The notes under the pieces are model-generated. The model was given only the letters and a program-made list of their open reading frames with translations, had not been told where the DNA came from and made no database searches. From NCBI GenBank assembly GCA_025210515.1, contig JAOARM010000014.1:1-64000 (forward strand): 64,000 nucleotides of DNA, read 5' to 3'. The stretch's first letter is position 1, and the number at the start of each line of letters is the position of its first letter. Shown one piece after another: positions 1 to 9,382 of this stretch. This stretch comes from Vallitalea sp. (GTDB lineage Bacteria > Bacillota > Clostridia > Lachnospirales > Vallitaleaceae). Both the position numbers and the translations under genes were made by a program.

Positions 1-66
1 AAAAATGAAAAAACTTTTTAGAGATACTAAAAAATAGCTTATGGTACGCACTTTTATAGGCATAAC

Positions 67-110
67 AAAAGCTCGTTATCCTTTATTTCATAAGGGTTTA
101 CGAGCTTTTT
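67..110. terminator. bidirectional terminator hairpin downstream of rarA
   Basis: Arms AAAAGCTCG (67-75) and CGAGCTTTT (101-109) form a 9-bp perfect stem, with A-rich sequence on one side and T-rich on the other. It lies past the 3' end of rarA and could also end a plus-strand gene that enters from outside the window. Confidence 0.7.
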
Positions 111-206
111 ATAATATACAAGTGTCAAAGATGAGATTATATACTGTATATATAATATGTCAAGACTAATATTATTCTTTACTAATAATCTATTAATTAA
201 CTTATA

Positions 207-1532
207 TCATTCAGCAGAAGATTTAATTTTGTTAAGTCTATGTTTTATCAGCTTTTCATAACCTTCCTCTGATATCTCATAATATACATTACCTACTAGT
301 TCATCTGGTAAATATTGCTGTTTCACATAATGATTAGGATAATCATGAGCGTATTTATAGCCTATTGCATTTCCAAGTTTATGTGCACCTCTATAATGAC
401 CATCTTTTAGATAGCTTGGTATTGTTTCTATTTTAACATTTTTAACATCTTCTAGTGCTTTATCAATAGCAACATAGGCGGCATTACTTTTTGGAGCACA
501 AGCAACGTAACTTGCTGCTTGAGATAATATTATTCTACCTTCTGGCATACCTATGAAATCAATAGCATTGGCGGCTGCCATGGCTACTTGCATTGCATTA
601 GGATCAGCGTTACCTACATCTTCTGCGGCACATATAACTATTCTTCTTGCTATAAATTTGGGGTCTTCTCCTGCATATATCATTCTTGCTAAGTAATATA
701 TTGTAGCATCTGGGTCTGAACCTCTCATGCTTTTAATAAATGCAGAGATTGTGTCATAATGATTGTCTCCGCCTTTATCATAATTTATTACTCTTTTTTG
801 AATACATTCTGATGCTACTTCTAGAGTGATTATGATTTTGCCATCTTCATTAGGTTCTGTTGTAAGAACTCCTAATTCTATAGCATTTAAAGAAGCTCTT
901 GCATCTCCATTAGCTCTATCTGCTAAAAATTCTAATGCGTCATCTTCAATTATAGCATTAAAACTTCCAAGTCCTTTGTCAGAACTAGTTAATGCTCTTT
1001 TAATTAGGATTTTAATATCTTCTATGTCTAAAGGTTTTAACTGAAATATTCTTGATCTTGAAACAAGGGCATTATTCACTTCAAAATATGGATTTTCTGT
1101 AGTAGCACCTATTAATGTAATTGTTCCATCTTCTACTGAAGGAAGTAATGCATCTTGTTGTGCTTTATTAAATCTATGAATCTCATCAATGAATAGTATA
1201 GTTTTTGTCATAGTCATACCTAATGTTGATTTTGCTTCTTCTATAACATTCTGTATATCTTTCTTACCTGCTATTGTAGCATTTAATTGAACAAATTCTG
1301 ATTTAGTAGTATTGGCTATTACTTTTGCCAATGTGGTTTTACCAGTTCCTGGAGGACCATATAATATTAGTGATCCTAGTTTATCTGCTTTTATAGCTCT
1401 ATATAATAATTTACCTTTTCCAATAATATGTTGTTGTCCAACAACCTCTTCAATAGTTGTTGGTCTCATTCTAGCTGCCAAAGGCGATTCTTCTTGTAAT
1501 GTTTTTTCTCTCATCATATCAAATAAATCCAT
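207..1532 (-). CDS. rarA: replication-associated recombination protein A (RarA/MgsA), AAA+ ATPase
   Basis: Cytoplasmic AAA+ ATPase of the RarA/MgsA/Mgs1/WRNIP1 family, which acts at stalled replication forks and resembles clamp-loader subunits. The Walker A motif GPPGTGKT is at about residues 59-66 and Walker [11 protein letters not shown] at about 112-121, followed by the sensor-1 region GATTENP. The C-terminal half carries the family tetramerisation domain (the stretch from [19 protein letters not shown] onward). The length of 441 residues is normal for the family. An ATG start is used, with a purine-rich site upstream. It stands alone on the minus strand, divergent from the next gene. The assignment is firm. 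Confidence 0.95.
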   Translation of the reverse strand: MDLFDMMREKTLQEESPLAARMRPTTIEEVVGQQHIIGKGKLLYRAIKADKLGSLILYGPPGTGKTTLAKVIANTTKSEFVQLNATIAGKKDIQNVIEEAKSTLGMTMTKTILFIDEIHRFNKAQQDALLPSVEDGTITLIGATTENPYFEVNNALVSRSRIFQLKPLDIEDIKILIKRALTSSDKGLGSFNAIIEDDALEFLADRANGDARASLNAIELGVLTTEPNEDGKIIITLEVASECIQKRVINYDKGGDNHYDTISAFIKSMRGSDPDATIYYLARMIYAGEDPKFIARRIVICAAEDVGNADPNAMQVAMAAANAIDFIGMPEGRIILSQAASYVACAPKSNAAYVAIDKALEDVKNVKIETIPSYLKDGHYRGAHKLGNAIGYKYAHDYPNHYVKQQYLPDELVGNVYYEISEEGYEKLIKHRLNKIKSSAE

Positions 1533-1741
1533 ATATTTCTCCTCTTAATTATAGCAATATTATAATGAGATAGATATTATCCTCATATAATCAGTATTCT
1601 TAGCTTATTATACCATAATTAATTATGATTATTCTATTAAAAGTAATAATCATAATAATTGTACATATAGGTATCCATTGACTTTATCGCAATATTACTT
1701 ATTAAAAGTAAATTTACTTATTAATGTATATTCCTATTATC

Positions 1742-1770
1742 TTGACATTTTTATGTATTTGATTTATAGT
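1742..1770 (+). promoter_or_regulatory. sigma-A promoter for the TrmB-family gene
   Basis: TTGACA at 1742-1747, a 17-bp spacer and TATAGT at 1765-1770, about 37 bp before the ATG at 1807. The likely transcript covers the regulator and the lysA-like gene after it. Confidence 0.75.
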
Positions 1771-1806
1771 AGTTCTATAAAGAAACACTAACGAAGAGGT
1801 GTTATA

Positions 1807-2475
1807 ATGGATTTAATTAATGCACTAAAAAAACTTGGATTTACTCAACAAGAATCAATTATTTATATAACATTATGTAAGCATGGTGAGTTAACAGGCT
1901 ATGAAGCCGCCAAACTTTCAGGAATTTCTCGTTCTAATGCTTATGCAGCATTATCTAGTTTAGTAGATAAAGGCAGTGCCTATGTAATAGAAGAAACTTC
2001 CGTTAAATATGTTGCCGTCTCTAGAGAAGAATTAATTAAAAATGCTACTAGGGATTTTAATAATAATATAGAAATAATTGAAAATAGCTTAGAATTTAAT
2101 CCTATCTTAAACGATCCATATATTACAATAACCGAATCTAAAAATGTGGTTAATAAGATTAAAAATATGATATTACAATCTAAGATGCGTTTATATTTCT
2201 GTGCCGATAATAAAATTCTAGACTATTTTTATGATGAGCTAAAAGATGCTTGTAATAGAGATATCAAAGTAGTAATACTATCACCAAACTCTCTAGATTT
2301 TAATCATCATAAATATTATAAATCTTTTAACTATGAATCTATAAAATTAATTGTAGATACTGAAGAAGTCATTACAGGAACTTTGAACCAAGCATTATAT
2401 TCAAGAAATAAGACATTAGTAAAACTTATTCGTGAAGCTATAATAAATGAAATAGAACTAATTGAACTGACTTAG
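1807..2475 (+). CDS. TrmB-family transcriptional regulator
   Basis: Predicted DNA-binding regulator of 222 residues. Residues 1-75 form the TrmB-type winged helix (ALKKLGFTQQESIIYITLCK, then GYEAAKLSGISRSNAYAAL), typical of regulators that sense sugars or other metabolites. The remainder matches the C-terminal PLD-like domain of short TrmB proteins (ITESKNVVNKIKNMI, then RLYFCADNKILDYFYDEL). The start follows GAAGAGGTGTTATA. The lysA-like decarboxylase gene starts 73 bp after its stop on the same strand with no terminator between, so co-transcription is likely. The ligand and targets cannot be read from the sequence; control of the neighbouring decarboxylase is inference. Confidence 0.85.
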   Translation: MDLINALKKLGFTQQESIIYITLCKHGELTGYEAAKLSGISRSNAYAALSSLVDKGSAYVIEETSVKYVAVSREELIKNATRDFNNNIEIIENSLEFNPILNDPYITITESKNVVNKIKNMILQSKMRLYFCADNKILDYFYDELKDACNRDIKVVILSPNSLDFNHHKYYKSFNYESIKLIVDTEEVITGTLNQALYSRNKTLVKLIREAIINEIELIELT

Positions 2476-2548
2476 TTTCATTAGGTTTAGATGTTTTTAT
2501 AAAATATTAAAATACACTATATTATTTTATTTGAAAGGAGTAATAACT

Positions 2549-3799
2549 ATGCTTACAGTACATAACAAAGTATCAGATGCAACTAATTTTTTTGGTAACA
2601 CTAATCCTGTTGATTTAGTAAAACAATATGGTAGCCCTTTATATGTTTATAATGAAAATATATTAAGGGAAAGATGTAGAGAGCTAAAAAATCTATTAGA
2701 TTATCCTAATTTTTCTGTTAACTACTCAGTTAAAGCTAATGGAAATCTATCTCTCTTAAAAATAGTACGTGAAGAAGGGCTTAATGCAGATGCTATGTCT
2801 CCAGGAGAAATTTTTGTTGAATTAAAAGCTGGTTTTAAACCAGAGCAAATACTCTATATTAGTAATAATGTTTCAAAAGAAGAGATGCAATATGCAATTG
2901 ATAGAGATATTCTAATAAGTGTTGATTCTCTTTCACAACTTGAATCCTATGGAAAAATCAATAATGGTGGTCGTGTTTGTATTCGATTTAATCCGGGAGT
3001 CGGTGCAGGACATCATGAAAAAGTAGTTACTGGTGGTAAAAAAACTAAGTTTGGAGTAGACCCAAGCTTCATTCCACAGGTAAAAGAAATAATTGCAAAA
3101 TATAGTTTACGTCTTGTAGGAATTAATCAACATATTGGTTCTCTATTTATGGAAGGTGATAAATATGTTGAAGGAGTTAAGTCAATCCTATCAATAGCAG
3201 AAAACTTTGATAATCTTGAGTTTGTTGATATGGGTGGTGGATTTGGTATACCTTATAAAAAACTTAATGGACAAGAAAGACTTGATTTGCAAGATTTAGG
3301 TAAACGTCTTGATAAAGTGCTATATGATTGGACTAATAAGTATGGTAAGAAGGTAACTTTCAAGATTGAGCCTGGACGATATATTGCTGCAGAATGTGGT
3401 GTTTTACTTGGAACAGTTCATTCTATTAAAGAAAACTATGGAATGAAATATATTGGAACTGATTTAGGTTTTAATGTACTTAAACGTCCTGTTATGTATG
3501 ATTCTCATCATGATGTAGAAATCTTTAGAGAATCTGATATTCCTTCTACAAAATCAGAGGTTGTTAATATCGTTGGTAACATCTGTGAAAGCGGAGATAT
3601 TATCGCTAGAGAAAGAGAACTTCCAGAAATATTTGAAGATGATATTATTAATGTATTAGATGCAGGTGCATATGGCTATTGCATGGCTTCTAATTATAAT
3701 AATAGATTACGTCCTGCTGAAGTTCTTATTACATCAAGTGGTGAAGCGAAATTGATTCGAAGAAGAGATACTTTAGAAGACCTTGTTCGTAATTTCTAA
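2549..3799 (+). CDS. lysA: diaminopimelate decarboxylase-type PLP enzyme
   Basis: Fold-type III PLP decarboxylase of the LysA/ornithine-arginine decarboxylase family, which would convert meso-diaminopimelate to lysine. The PLP lysine is K62 in NYSVKANGN. The glycine-rich phosphate loop DMGGGFGIP, EPGRYIAAECGVL, the catalytic-cysteine region GNICESGDIIARE and the C-terminal DAGAYGYCMASNYNNRLRP are all present. The length of 416 residues is normal. The start is the ATG at 2549, since the GAAAGGAG ribosome-binding site at 2532-2539 lies inside a longer frame opened by TTG at 2531. A DapL-like aminotransferase at the right edge of the window would supply diaminopimelate, although the two genes are far apart. 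A related specificity such as carboxynorspermidine cannot be excluded. Confidence 0.85.
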   Translation: MLTVHNKVSDATNFFGNTNPVDLVKQYGSPLYVYNENILRERCRELKNLLDYPNFSVNYSVKANGNLSLLKIVREEGLNADAMSPGEIFVELKAGFKPEQILYISNNVSKEEMQYAIDRDILISVDSLSQLESYGKINNGGRVCIRFNPGVGAGHHEKVVTGGKKTKFGVDPSFIPQVKEIIAKYSLRLVGINQHIGSLFMEGDKYVEGVKSILSIAENFDNLEFVDMGGGFGIPYKKLNGQERLDLQDLGKRLDKVLYDWTNKYGKKVTFKIEPGRYIAAECGVLLGTVHSIKENYGMKYIGTDLGFNVLKRPVMYDSHHDVEIFRESDIPSTKSEVVNIVGNICESGDIIARERELPEIFEDDIINVLDAGAYGYCMASNYNNRLRPAEVLITSSGEAKLIRRRDTLEDLVRNF

Positions 3800-3825
3800 G
3801 TAATCCTATCTCATAAATAATATAA

Positions 3826-3916
3826 GGGCTATCTCATAACACATTTTATTATAAGTAAAGCGAGTTAATATAACTTCTATACTTGTAATTATATAAAATG
3901 CATTATGAATAGCCCC
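3826..3916. repeat. terminal-inverted-repeat element / long-stem terminator, copy 1
   Basis: A 90-bp element whose ends are imperfect inverted repeats of about 28 bp: GGGCTATCTCATAA on the left, and the reverse complement of the right end reads GGGCTATTCATAATGC. It sits between the convergent lysA-like and alcohol dehydrogenase genes and is flanked by A and T runs, so it can act as a bidirectional terminator. A second copy with closely related ends lies at 32661-32763. No coding capacity. Confidence 0.65.
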
Positions 3917-3942
3917 TTTTTATATTACATAGAGTCTACAAT

Positions 3943-4977
3943 CTAATCATCTATTTTAATAAGTATTTTCAAAATACTTCTATCAGTTTTTAATCTTTCA
4001 AAAGCACTACTAATGTCTGCTAATGGTACGATATTATTTTTATAATCATCTAAACTAAAACGATTATGCTGTACTAAACTAATGGCATCAGCTAAATCAT
4101 TTTTAGCTCCTGCTACAGACCCTATCATAGTTAACTCTTTCAAAATAAAATCTAAAGGTTTTACTTCTATTTTGCAACTGTCATCACTTAACCCAAATGC
4201 AACAATTTTACCGCCTGGACGTACTAAGTTAAAGGCTTGCTCATATGTAACTTTTAATCCTACTGATTCAATTACAACATCAGCTCCTCTACCATCTGTT
4301 AACTCTTTTACTTGTTCTATATTGCTTGCACTTGATTTTAATACATAATCAGCACCTAATTCTTTTGCCTTTTTCATTCTATTTTCATCTAATCCAATGA
4401 CAATAATAGGAGATGCACCACTTATTTTTGCCATCTGAACATGAAGTAATGCTGTAGCACCATCTCCAATAATCGTAGCACTTTCACCTATTTTAATATC
4501 ATATGATTTAGCTGAACGAACAACACAAGAGATTGGTTCTAATAATGCGGCTTCTTCAAATGACATTTTATTAGGAATCTGGAAAACTTTGTCTTCTGGT
4601 AGAACTATATATTGAGCAAAAGCACCATCCATATGTATTCCTAACTGTTGCATTTCTTGGCACATAAACGGTTGATTTTTTCTACAATAGAAGCACATTC
4701 CACAAGTTAAATTTATATCTCCTGTGACTCTTTGTCCTATTTCAAATGCTTTTACTTCTTTTCCTACTTCTTCAATTACACCAGAAAATTCATGTCCAGC
4801 TACTAAAGGTAATTTATCTTTACTATATACTCCATTATATATATGCATATCTGTACCACATATACCACAGTATTTTATTTTGATTAATACTTGTCTATCT
4901 CCTACTTGTGGTTTTTCTATTTCCATAAGTTCAATATTGCCAGGTTCAGTAAATACAGCTGCTTTCATTTTATCCAT
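3943..4977 (-). CDS. zinc-dependent medium-chain alcohol dehydrogenase
   Basis: MDR-superfamily NAD(P)-dependent dehydrogenase of the threonine/sorbitol dehydrogenase type, 344 residues. The catalytic zinc ligands are C40 in CGICGTD and H62-E63 in GHE. The structural zinc cysteines are C92, C95, C98 and C106. The Rossmann nucleotide site is around ATIIGDGATALLHVQMAK. The start is ATG at 4977, 8 nt after GGAG; an in-frame GTG at 4986 is too close to that site. It lies directly downstream of the old-yellow-enzyme-type reductase on the same strand (27-bp gap), so the two probably form one transcript. The substrate is unknown; the neighbours suggest breakdown of an alcohol or enoyl compound. Confidence 0.9.
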   Translation of the reverse strand: MDKMKAAVFTEPGNIELMEIEKPQVGDRQVLIKIKYCGICGTDMHIYNGVYSKDKLPLVAGHEFSGVIEEVGKEVKAFEIGQRVTGDINLTCGMCFYCRKNQPFMCQEMQQLGIHMDGAFAQYIVLPEDKVFQIPNKMSFEEAALLEPISCVVRSAKSYDIKIGESATIIGDGATALLHVQMAKISGASPIIVIGLDENRMKKAKELGADYVLKSSASNIEQVKELTDGRGADVVIESVGLKVTYEQAFNLVRPGGKIVAFGLSDDSCKIEVKPLDFILKELTMIGSVAGAKNDLADAISLVQHNRFSLDDYKNNIVPLADISSAFERLKTDRSILKILIKIDD

Positions 4978-5004
4978 TATTATCACTCCATATCTTATTT
5001 ATTA

Positions 5005-6927
5005 TTATATATTTAATGCACATTTATATCCTTCATTAACAGCTTCAAGAATACCTCTTACTTTTTCTGCATCTCCAACAACAGAAACGTTAGTAAAGCT
5101 GTCTTTTAAAGCTTCATATAAACTATTTTCAGATTTTGAGCCTGTTGCAATTACAATAGAGTCAAATGAATTTAATTTATTTTCTATGCCATTTGATACT
5201 AGAATTATCTCATCTTCATTCATTTCTTGAACAATTGTATTAATTTTAATATTAACATTAAGTTCTTCTAATGCCTTTAGTAAGAAATAACGAACACCAG
5301 CTTCTGCATCTTTTGCAATACCGTCTGCCATTTCAATTAAAGTTGTATTTCTATTATGCTTTGCTAAATATTCAGCAGTTTCTGCACCAACTAGTCCTCC
5401 ACCTATTACAACTACATTGTTTCCTACATCAGCTTTGGAAGATAAAACATCATTAGCATACACTACTTTACTATTATTAATTCCTTTAATTGGTGGTACA
5501 AAAGGGATAGCTCCTGTTGCAATTATTATATTATCTGGTTTTTCACTCTGTAATAATTTCTCATCAACTTCTTGTCCTAGATGAACATTAACTCCTAATT
5601 TATTTAATTGTTTTTTTCCATAAGCAACAAATGAATTAATCTCATATTTTGAAGGAGGTATAGATGCAAGCAATAGCTGTCCTCCAAGTTCATTTTCTTT
5701 TTCATATAAATGAACTTCATGACCTCTTTTTCTTGCTACAATGGCTGCTTCCATTCCAGCAGGTCCGCCACCGATTACAAATACTTTTTTACTATTATCA
5801 GCTTCTTTAATTGCCAATGCTTCTTCATTACCTGTTAGAGGATTCAGAACACAATTAACAGGAATTGACTTACTTAAATTCCCTGAACATCCTTGACGAC
5901 ATCCAATACATTCAATAATTTCATCTAGTTTACCGTCTTTAGTTTTATTAGGTAACTCTGGATCAGCAAGTGATGCTCTTGCCATTCCTACAAAATCAGC
6001 TTTACCAGAAGCAATAATACTTTCCGCAATTAAAGGATTATTAATTCTTCCTGAAGAAATTACAGGAATAGATAATACTGACTTAAACTCTTTGGCATAA
6101 TCAGATTCCCATCCATGTTTTATTGCAGCAGGAGCTGTTATGTAAAAACCTGTTTGGTATACTCCTATAGATACGTCGATTGCAGATACTCCAGATTTTT
6201 CAAGTAATTTTACTATAGCTTTTGTATCTTCAATAGTTAATCCGTTTTCTATTAACTCATCAGCAGAAATTCTAAACATAATAGGGTATTCTTGTCCTAC
6301 TTTTTGTTTAATATTTTCAATTATTTCTATGGCAAACCTTACACGATTTATTAAGTTTCCTCCGTATTCATCTGTTCTCTTATTTGAGAATGGTGACATA
6401 AACTGGTTAATTAAATAACCATGTGCACCTTGTAATTCCACTCCATCAAATCCTGCTTTTTTAGCTCTATATGCAGCATCTCCAAATTGTTCTACTATTT
6501 CTTTAATTTCTTTTATAGTTAATGCATGTGGTTTTTCTCCTACCACTGGGTCAGCAATTGGAGATGGTGCTACAATTTTCTCACCTGTAAGTTCACTTGT
6601 TGTTTCTCTTCCTGCATGAATTAATTGTAAAACTATTTTAGTATCATAATTATGAATGGTTTCTGTTAGTGCTTTATTGGACTCCATATGGTCATCATTC
6701 CACATACACCCCATATATGGAAATCCTTTTCCTTGATTAGAAATAGCGTAATTCTCAGTAATAATAAGTCCAAATCCACCTTTTGCCTTAGCTTCATGAT
6801 ACTTAACAAAACGATTTGTTATCGTTCCATCTTCATTACATAGACTTACTACCATTGGTGGTACTACTAGTCTATTTTTCACTTCCATTGTTCCAATATT
6901 CATTGGTTGAAATATGTGATTAAACAT
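5005..6927 (-). CDS. FMN/FAD/[4Fe-4S] NADH:flavin oxidoreductase, 2,4-dienoyl-CoA reductase (FadH)/BaiCD family
   Basis: Three-domain flavoenzyme of 640 residues. The N-terminal 330 residues are an old-yellow-enzyme TIM barrel binding FMN (GFDGVELQGAHGYLINQF, SPFSNKRTDEYGG). An iron-sulfur motif follows (CIGCRQGC, about residues 338-345, with a further Cys in PVNCVLN). The C-terminal FAD/NAD(P) domain carries two dinucleotide folds (VFVIGGGPAGMEAA and VVVIGGGLVGAETAEYLA). Such enzymes reduce activated C=C bonds of enoyl-CoAs, enoates or steroids with NAD(P)H. The start follows AAGGAGGTAAAAT. The gene heads a transcript with the alcohol dehydrogenase and is divergent from the IclR gene, with a large palindrome between. 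The substrate is not determinable here. Confidence 0.9.
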   Translation of the reverse strand: MFNHIFQPMNIGTMEVKNRLVVPPMVVSLCNEDGTITNRFVKYHEAKAKGGFGLIITENYAISNQGKGFPYMGCMWNDDHMESNKALTETIHNYDTKIVLQLIHAGRETTSELTGEKIVAPSPIADPVVGEKPHALTIKEIKEIVEQFGDAAYRAKKAGFDGVELQGAHGYLINQFMSPFSNKRTDEYGGNLINRVRFAIEIIENIKQKVGQEYPIMFRISADELIENGLTIEDTKAIVKLLEKSGVSAIDVSIGVYQTGFYITAPAAIKHGWESDYAKEFKSVLSIPVISSGRINNPLIAESIIASGKADFVGMARASLADPELPNKTKDGKLDEIIECIGCRQGCSGNLSKSIPVNCVLNPLTGNEEALAIKEADNSKKVFVIGGGPAGMEAAIVARKRGHEVHLYEKENELGGQLLLASIPPSKYEINSFVAYGKKQLNKLGVNVHLGQEVDEKLLQSEKPDNIIIATGAIPFVPPIKGINNSKVVYANDVLSSKADVGNNVVVIGGGLVGAETAEYLAKHNRNTTLIEMADGIAKDAEAGVRYFLLKALEELNVNIKINTIVQEMNEDEIILVSNGIENKLNSFDSIVIATGSKSENSLYEALKDSFTNVSVVGDAEKVRGILEAVNEGYKCALNI

Positions 6928-6959
6928 ATTTTACCTCCTTAGTTTCATTCGATTTCAGA

Positions 6960-7006
6960 ATTATATTCAATATTGATGAACTTAATTCATGTATATTGAA
7001 TATAAT
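6960..7006. promoter_or_regulatory. large palindrome in the reductase/iclR divergent region, candidate operator
   Basis: Arms ATTATATTCAATAT (6960-6973) and ATATTGAATATAAT (6993-7006) are perfect 14-bp inverted repeats with a 19-bp spacer. The arms lie 33-46 bp upstream of the reductase ATG. A site for the divergent IclR-family protein is inferred from position only. Confidence 0.5.
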
Positions 7007-7200
7007 ATCTCAATTAGAAGTGTTTGTCAATATTTTATCAAACCCCAATAAATAATTATTCTGATATTAAAATGAAAGAAACATCTTCAATAAGCAAAAA
7101 ATATATTCTTTATAAAAGTTATAAAATAGTATATAATAGTAACCTATTAAAATATACTTTATTTAATATGGCTATTTTTGATTTATGAAAGGAGTTACCT

Positions 7201-7950
7201 GTGAAAACTATTCAATCTATAGATAGAGTTGCTATGATATTAGAATATGTATCGAAAAATCAAAATTGTAGACTAATTGATATCAGCAAAGCACTAGATA
7301 TTAAAAATACTACTTTACATGCTTTAATTGGTACATTAGAACACTGGGGATATATTAATAAAAATTCCAACAATCAATATTCCCTAGGTTATAAGTTATT
7401 TGAACTTGGGAAATTATATGAAAGCAGTTTAACGTTAAAAGATATATGCCACCCTTATATGAATGCACTTGTTGAATCGTACGGTGAAACATCTCATCTG
7501 GCATTATTAGCAAAGAATAAAATCCAATATATTCATAAAGTAGAATCTACACATGCTTTACGATTAACTTCAAAAGTTGGTTGTATTGATGAACTTCATC
7601 ATACAGCAAGTGGAAAGGCTATGTTAGCTAATTTTGATATTGAAACTAAGCAATCATTATTATCAGAAGCTGAATTTGTACCTTTAACGGAATCTACAAT
7701 AATTGACCAAAATAAGCTTAATGAAGAATTAGAACTTACTAAAGAAAGAGGATATGCTCTTGATTTGGAAGAATATGAAATTGGACTTAACTGTATAGCA
7801 GTTCCTATTTTTTCAAAAGAAAATAAGCCTATTGCATCCATTAGTGTTTCTATGCCTTGCACTAGATATCAAAAAAATCCAATAGATAAAATTATAAATG
7901 ATTTAATATGTTATTGTGATGAAATCTCTTCTAAATTAAAAACACTATGA
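7201..7950 (+). CDS. IclR-family transcriptional regulator
   Basis: 249-residue regulator. Residues 1-65 form the IclR winged helix (SIDRVAMILEYVSKNQN, then LIDISKALDIKNTTLHALI). Residues 75-249 are the effector-binding GAF-like domain, with YGETSHLALL, HHTASGKAMLA and RGYALDLEEYEIGLNCIAVP, all characteristic of the family. The start is GTG at 7201 after GAAAGGAG. It is divergent from the reductase-dehydrogenase pair with a 14-bp-arm palindrome between, so it is the likely regulator of that pair. The ligand is probably a pathway intermediate, as usual for the family; this is inference. Confidence 0.92.
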   Translation: MKTIQSIDRVAMILEYVSKNQNCRLIDISKALDIKNTTLHALIGTLEHWGYINKNSNNQYSLGYKLFELGKLYESSLTLKDICHPYMNALVESYGETSHLALLAKNKIQYIHKVESTHALRLTSKVGCIDELHHTASGKAMLANFDIETKQSLLSEAEFVPLTESTIIDQNKLNEELELTKERGYALDLEEYEIGLNCIAVPIFSKENKPIASISVSMPCTRYQKNPIDKIINDLICYCDEISSKLKTL

Positions 7951-7979
7951 GGGTAATTATCAACCTTCATAGTGTTTTA
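7937..7979. terminator. bidirectional terminator between iclR and the monooxygenase gene
   Basis: A long stem AAAACACTATGA...TCATAGTGTTTT includes the iclR stop codon and serves both convergent genes. Confidence 0.8.
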
Positions 7980-7995
7980 TATTATAATTCAACTC

Positions 7996-8280
7996 TTATA
8001 ACTGTTTATATAAGTTTACTTCTGTATCTTTTACTTGCATTTCACCAAGTTTTGGTACAATACTTGTAAAATGAGCTGATTCATTATGTAACTTTATAGC
8101 TTCTTCATCTTCCCATTTTTCAATAAAAGTTAGTACATTTTTATTTTCCGTATCTTGATAAAGATTATACTCTCTACATCCTGCTTCTTTTTTACTTTCT
8201 GTAATTAGTTCATTAGCAAGATTAATAAAGGTCTCTATCTCACTTTCTATTACAACTGTTTTGGCAACTATAGTAATCAA
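7996..8280 (-). CDS. antibiotic-biosynthesis-monooxygenase (ABM/YgiN)-like small protein
   Basis: 94-residue protein with the dimeric alpha-beta-barrel ABM fold: ITIVAKTVVIESEIETFINL, TESKKEAGCREYNLYQ, FIEKWEDEEAIKLHNES and HFTSIVPKLGEM follow the family pattern. Relatives include quinol monooxygenases and proteins of unknown activity; in an anaerobe the role may be unrelated to oxygenation. The start is TTG at 8280, chosen because AGGGAGG lies about 9 nt upstream and no ATG is available. A consensus promoter lies at 8373-8401. It is convergent with the IclR gene. The specific reaction is unknown. Confidence 0.8.
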   Translation of the reverse strand: MITIVAKTVVIESEIETFINLANELITESKKEAGCREYNLYQDTENKNVLTFIEKWEDEEAIKLHNESAHFTSIVPKLGEMQVKDTEVNLYKQL

Positions 8281-8372
8281 TTATAATATCCTCCCTATAA
8301 ATGATTTTGTTATATTAATAAGAATCACAAATAATTCATTATTGTAGAGTTGATTTCATTAATATGGTAATA

Positions 8373-8401
8373 ATTATAGGGGATGATATAGTATTTGTCA
8401 A
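8373..8401 (-). promoter_or_regulatory. consensus promoter for the ABM-family gene
   Basis: On the minus strand TTGACA (8401-8396), a 17-bp spacer and TATAAT (8378-8373): a perfect sigma-A promoter about 93 bp before the TTG start. Confidence 0.8.
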
Positions 8402-8683
8402 ATATAGGTTTGTTGTTCTGTAAAGTAAGCCTTTTAGTCCCATTAGTAAACGTTCTTAAGTTACGAATATGGCTGTTTTACCTCCTGTAATATTTTTTGG
8501 TAGATATATTTACAAAGGGTATTGTCAGATATTTTTGTATGCATCACATAGTTTGCTCCATAATTTATGCATTTTACTATTTCCCAACATTAAATAGATA
8601 CTAATTCCTATTTTCTGTTTTTTCACAAAATGATATAATTCATTCAGACATATATGTTGATATTTTAACTTATAATTCAAATG
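8402..8683. other. intergenic region, no convincing gene
   Basis: Between two divergent genes. It contains only a short minus-strand open frame (8525-8626, about 33 codons) with no ribosome-binding site, possibly decayed coding sequence, and a TATAAT-like element at 8634-8639 that could serve the plus-strand gene at 8701. Confidence 0.4.
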
Positions 8684-8700
8684 AAAGGGTGTTATATATT

Positions 8701-9363
8701 ATGAAAAGATTTTTCATATTTTTAATGATAACTTTATTCTCATTATCATCAATTAAAGCAAATGCTGCAAATTACTATGGCACTGCTAATAATAATGCAA
8801 GCGAATTAGATGGTGTTTTTTTTAGGGCTACTATTCAAGACATGGATGCACAATGGGACAATTCAAATTATCGATTTGTTTTACATACGTGTTGGCTACC
8901 AACAGACTCTAATACTTCTTGGATCGAAGTAGGTTTCTTAGATGGTGAATGGATTGGAGACCATACTTACTATAGAGGATTTTACGCCGCCCAATACATA
9001 ATGGATCAAAATGGTAATATACAACAAAGGAATTTAAAGAAAATATCAGGTCCCTCTACTCAAGTAGGTACAACTCATACCTTTCAAATACAAAGAGATG
9101 GGAATAATACATGGGGTGTTTATATTGACTACACATTAAGACAAACTTGGACATCAGGAACAGGAAGCGTTGGTTTTTCACCTCATGTAGGATTAGAATC
9201 AAATAATATAGTTTCAACGTCTTCAACTTGGAATGAAAGAGCATTCCAAATATACAAAAATGGTACTTGGTTAAATTGGTCAGATGCTATTTTGAGCCAA
9301 TCTGGTAACGCATCAGTTAATTGGGATGATGAACCAACATCCATATTTTCTAGCCAAAATTAA
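8701..9363 (+). CDS. secreted protein of unknown function
   Basis: 220 residues from ATG 8701, placed 9 nt after AAAGGGTG; the frame could also open at GTG 8689, but that would add residues before the signal sequence. Residues 1-22 are a classical signal peptide ending SIKANA. The mature part is rich in Trp, Tyr, Asn, Thr and Ser, with no cysteine cluster (DNSNYRFVLHTCW, FQIQRDGNNTWGVYIDY, GSVGFSPHVGLES). That composition suggests an all-beta, lectin- or glucanase-like extracellular fold. I do not recognise the family. It is followed 19 bp later by another exported protein with its own AGGGAGG site, so the two are probably one operon. Confidence 0.75.
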   Translation: MKRFFIFLMITLFSLSSIKANAANYYGTANNNASELDGVFFRATIQDMDAQWDNSNYRFVLHTCWLPTDSNTSWIEVGFLDGEWIGDHTYYRGFYAAQYIMDQNGNIQQRNLKKISGPSTQVGTTHTFQIQRDGNNTWGVYIDYTLRQTWTSGTGSVGFSPHVGLESNNIVSTSSTWNERAFQIYKNGTWLNWSDAILSQSGNASVNWDDEPTSIFSSQN

Positions 9364-9382
9364 TAAAGGGAGGTAATTATAT

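Noticed and set aside
2..37. Possible C-terminal tail of a plus-strand gene at the window edge (KMKKLFRDTKK, then stop)
   Set aside because: Only eleven codons are visible; the hairpin at 67-110 would fit as its terminator, but the frame alone is not evidence.
3826..3916. Considered the terminal-inverted-repeat element as a complete insertion sequence
   Set aside because: Too short to encode a transposase and no clear target-site duplication is visible.
8525..8626. 33-codon minus-strand frame in the 8.4-8.7 kb gap
   Set aside because: No ribosome-binding site and no recognised homology; following frames are broken. Could be decayed coding sequence but cannot be supported.
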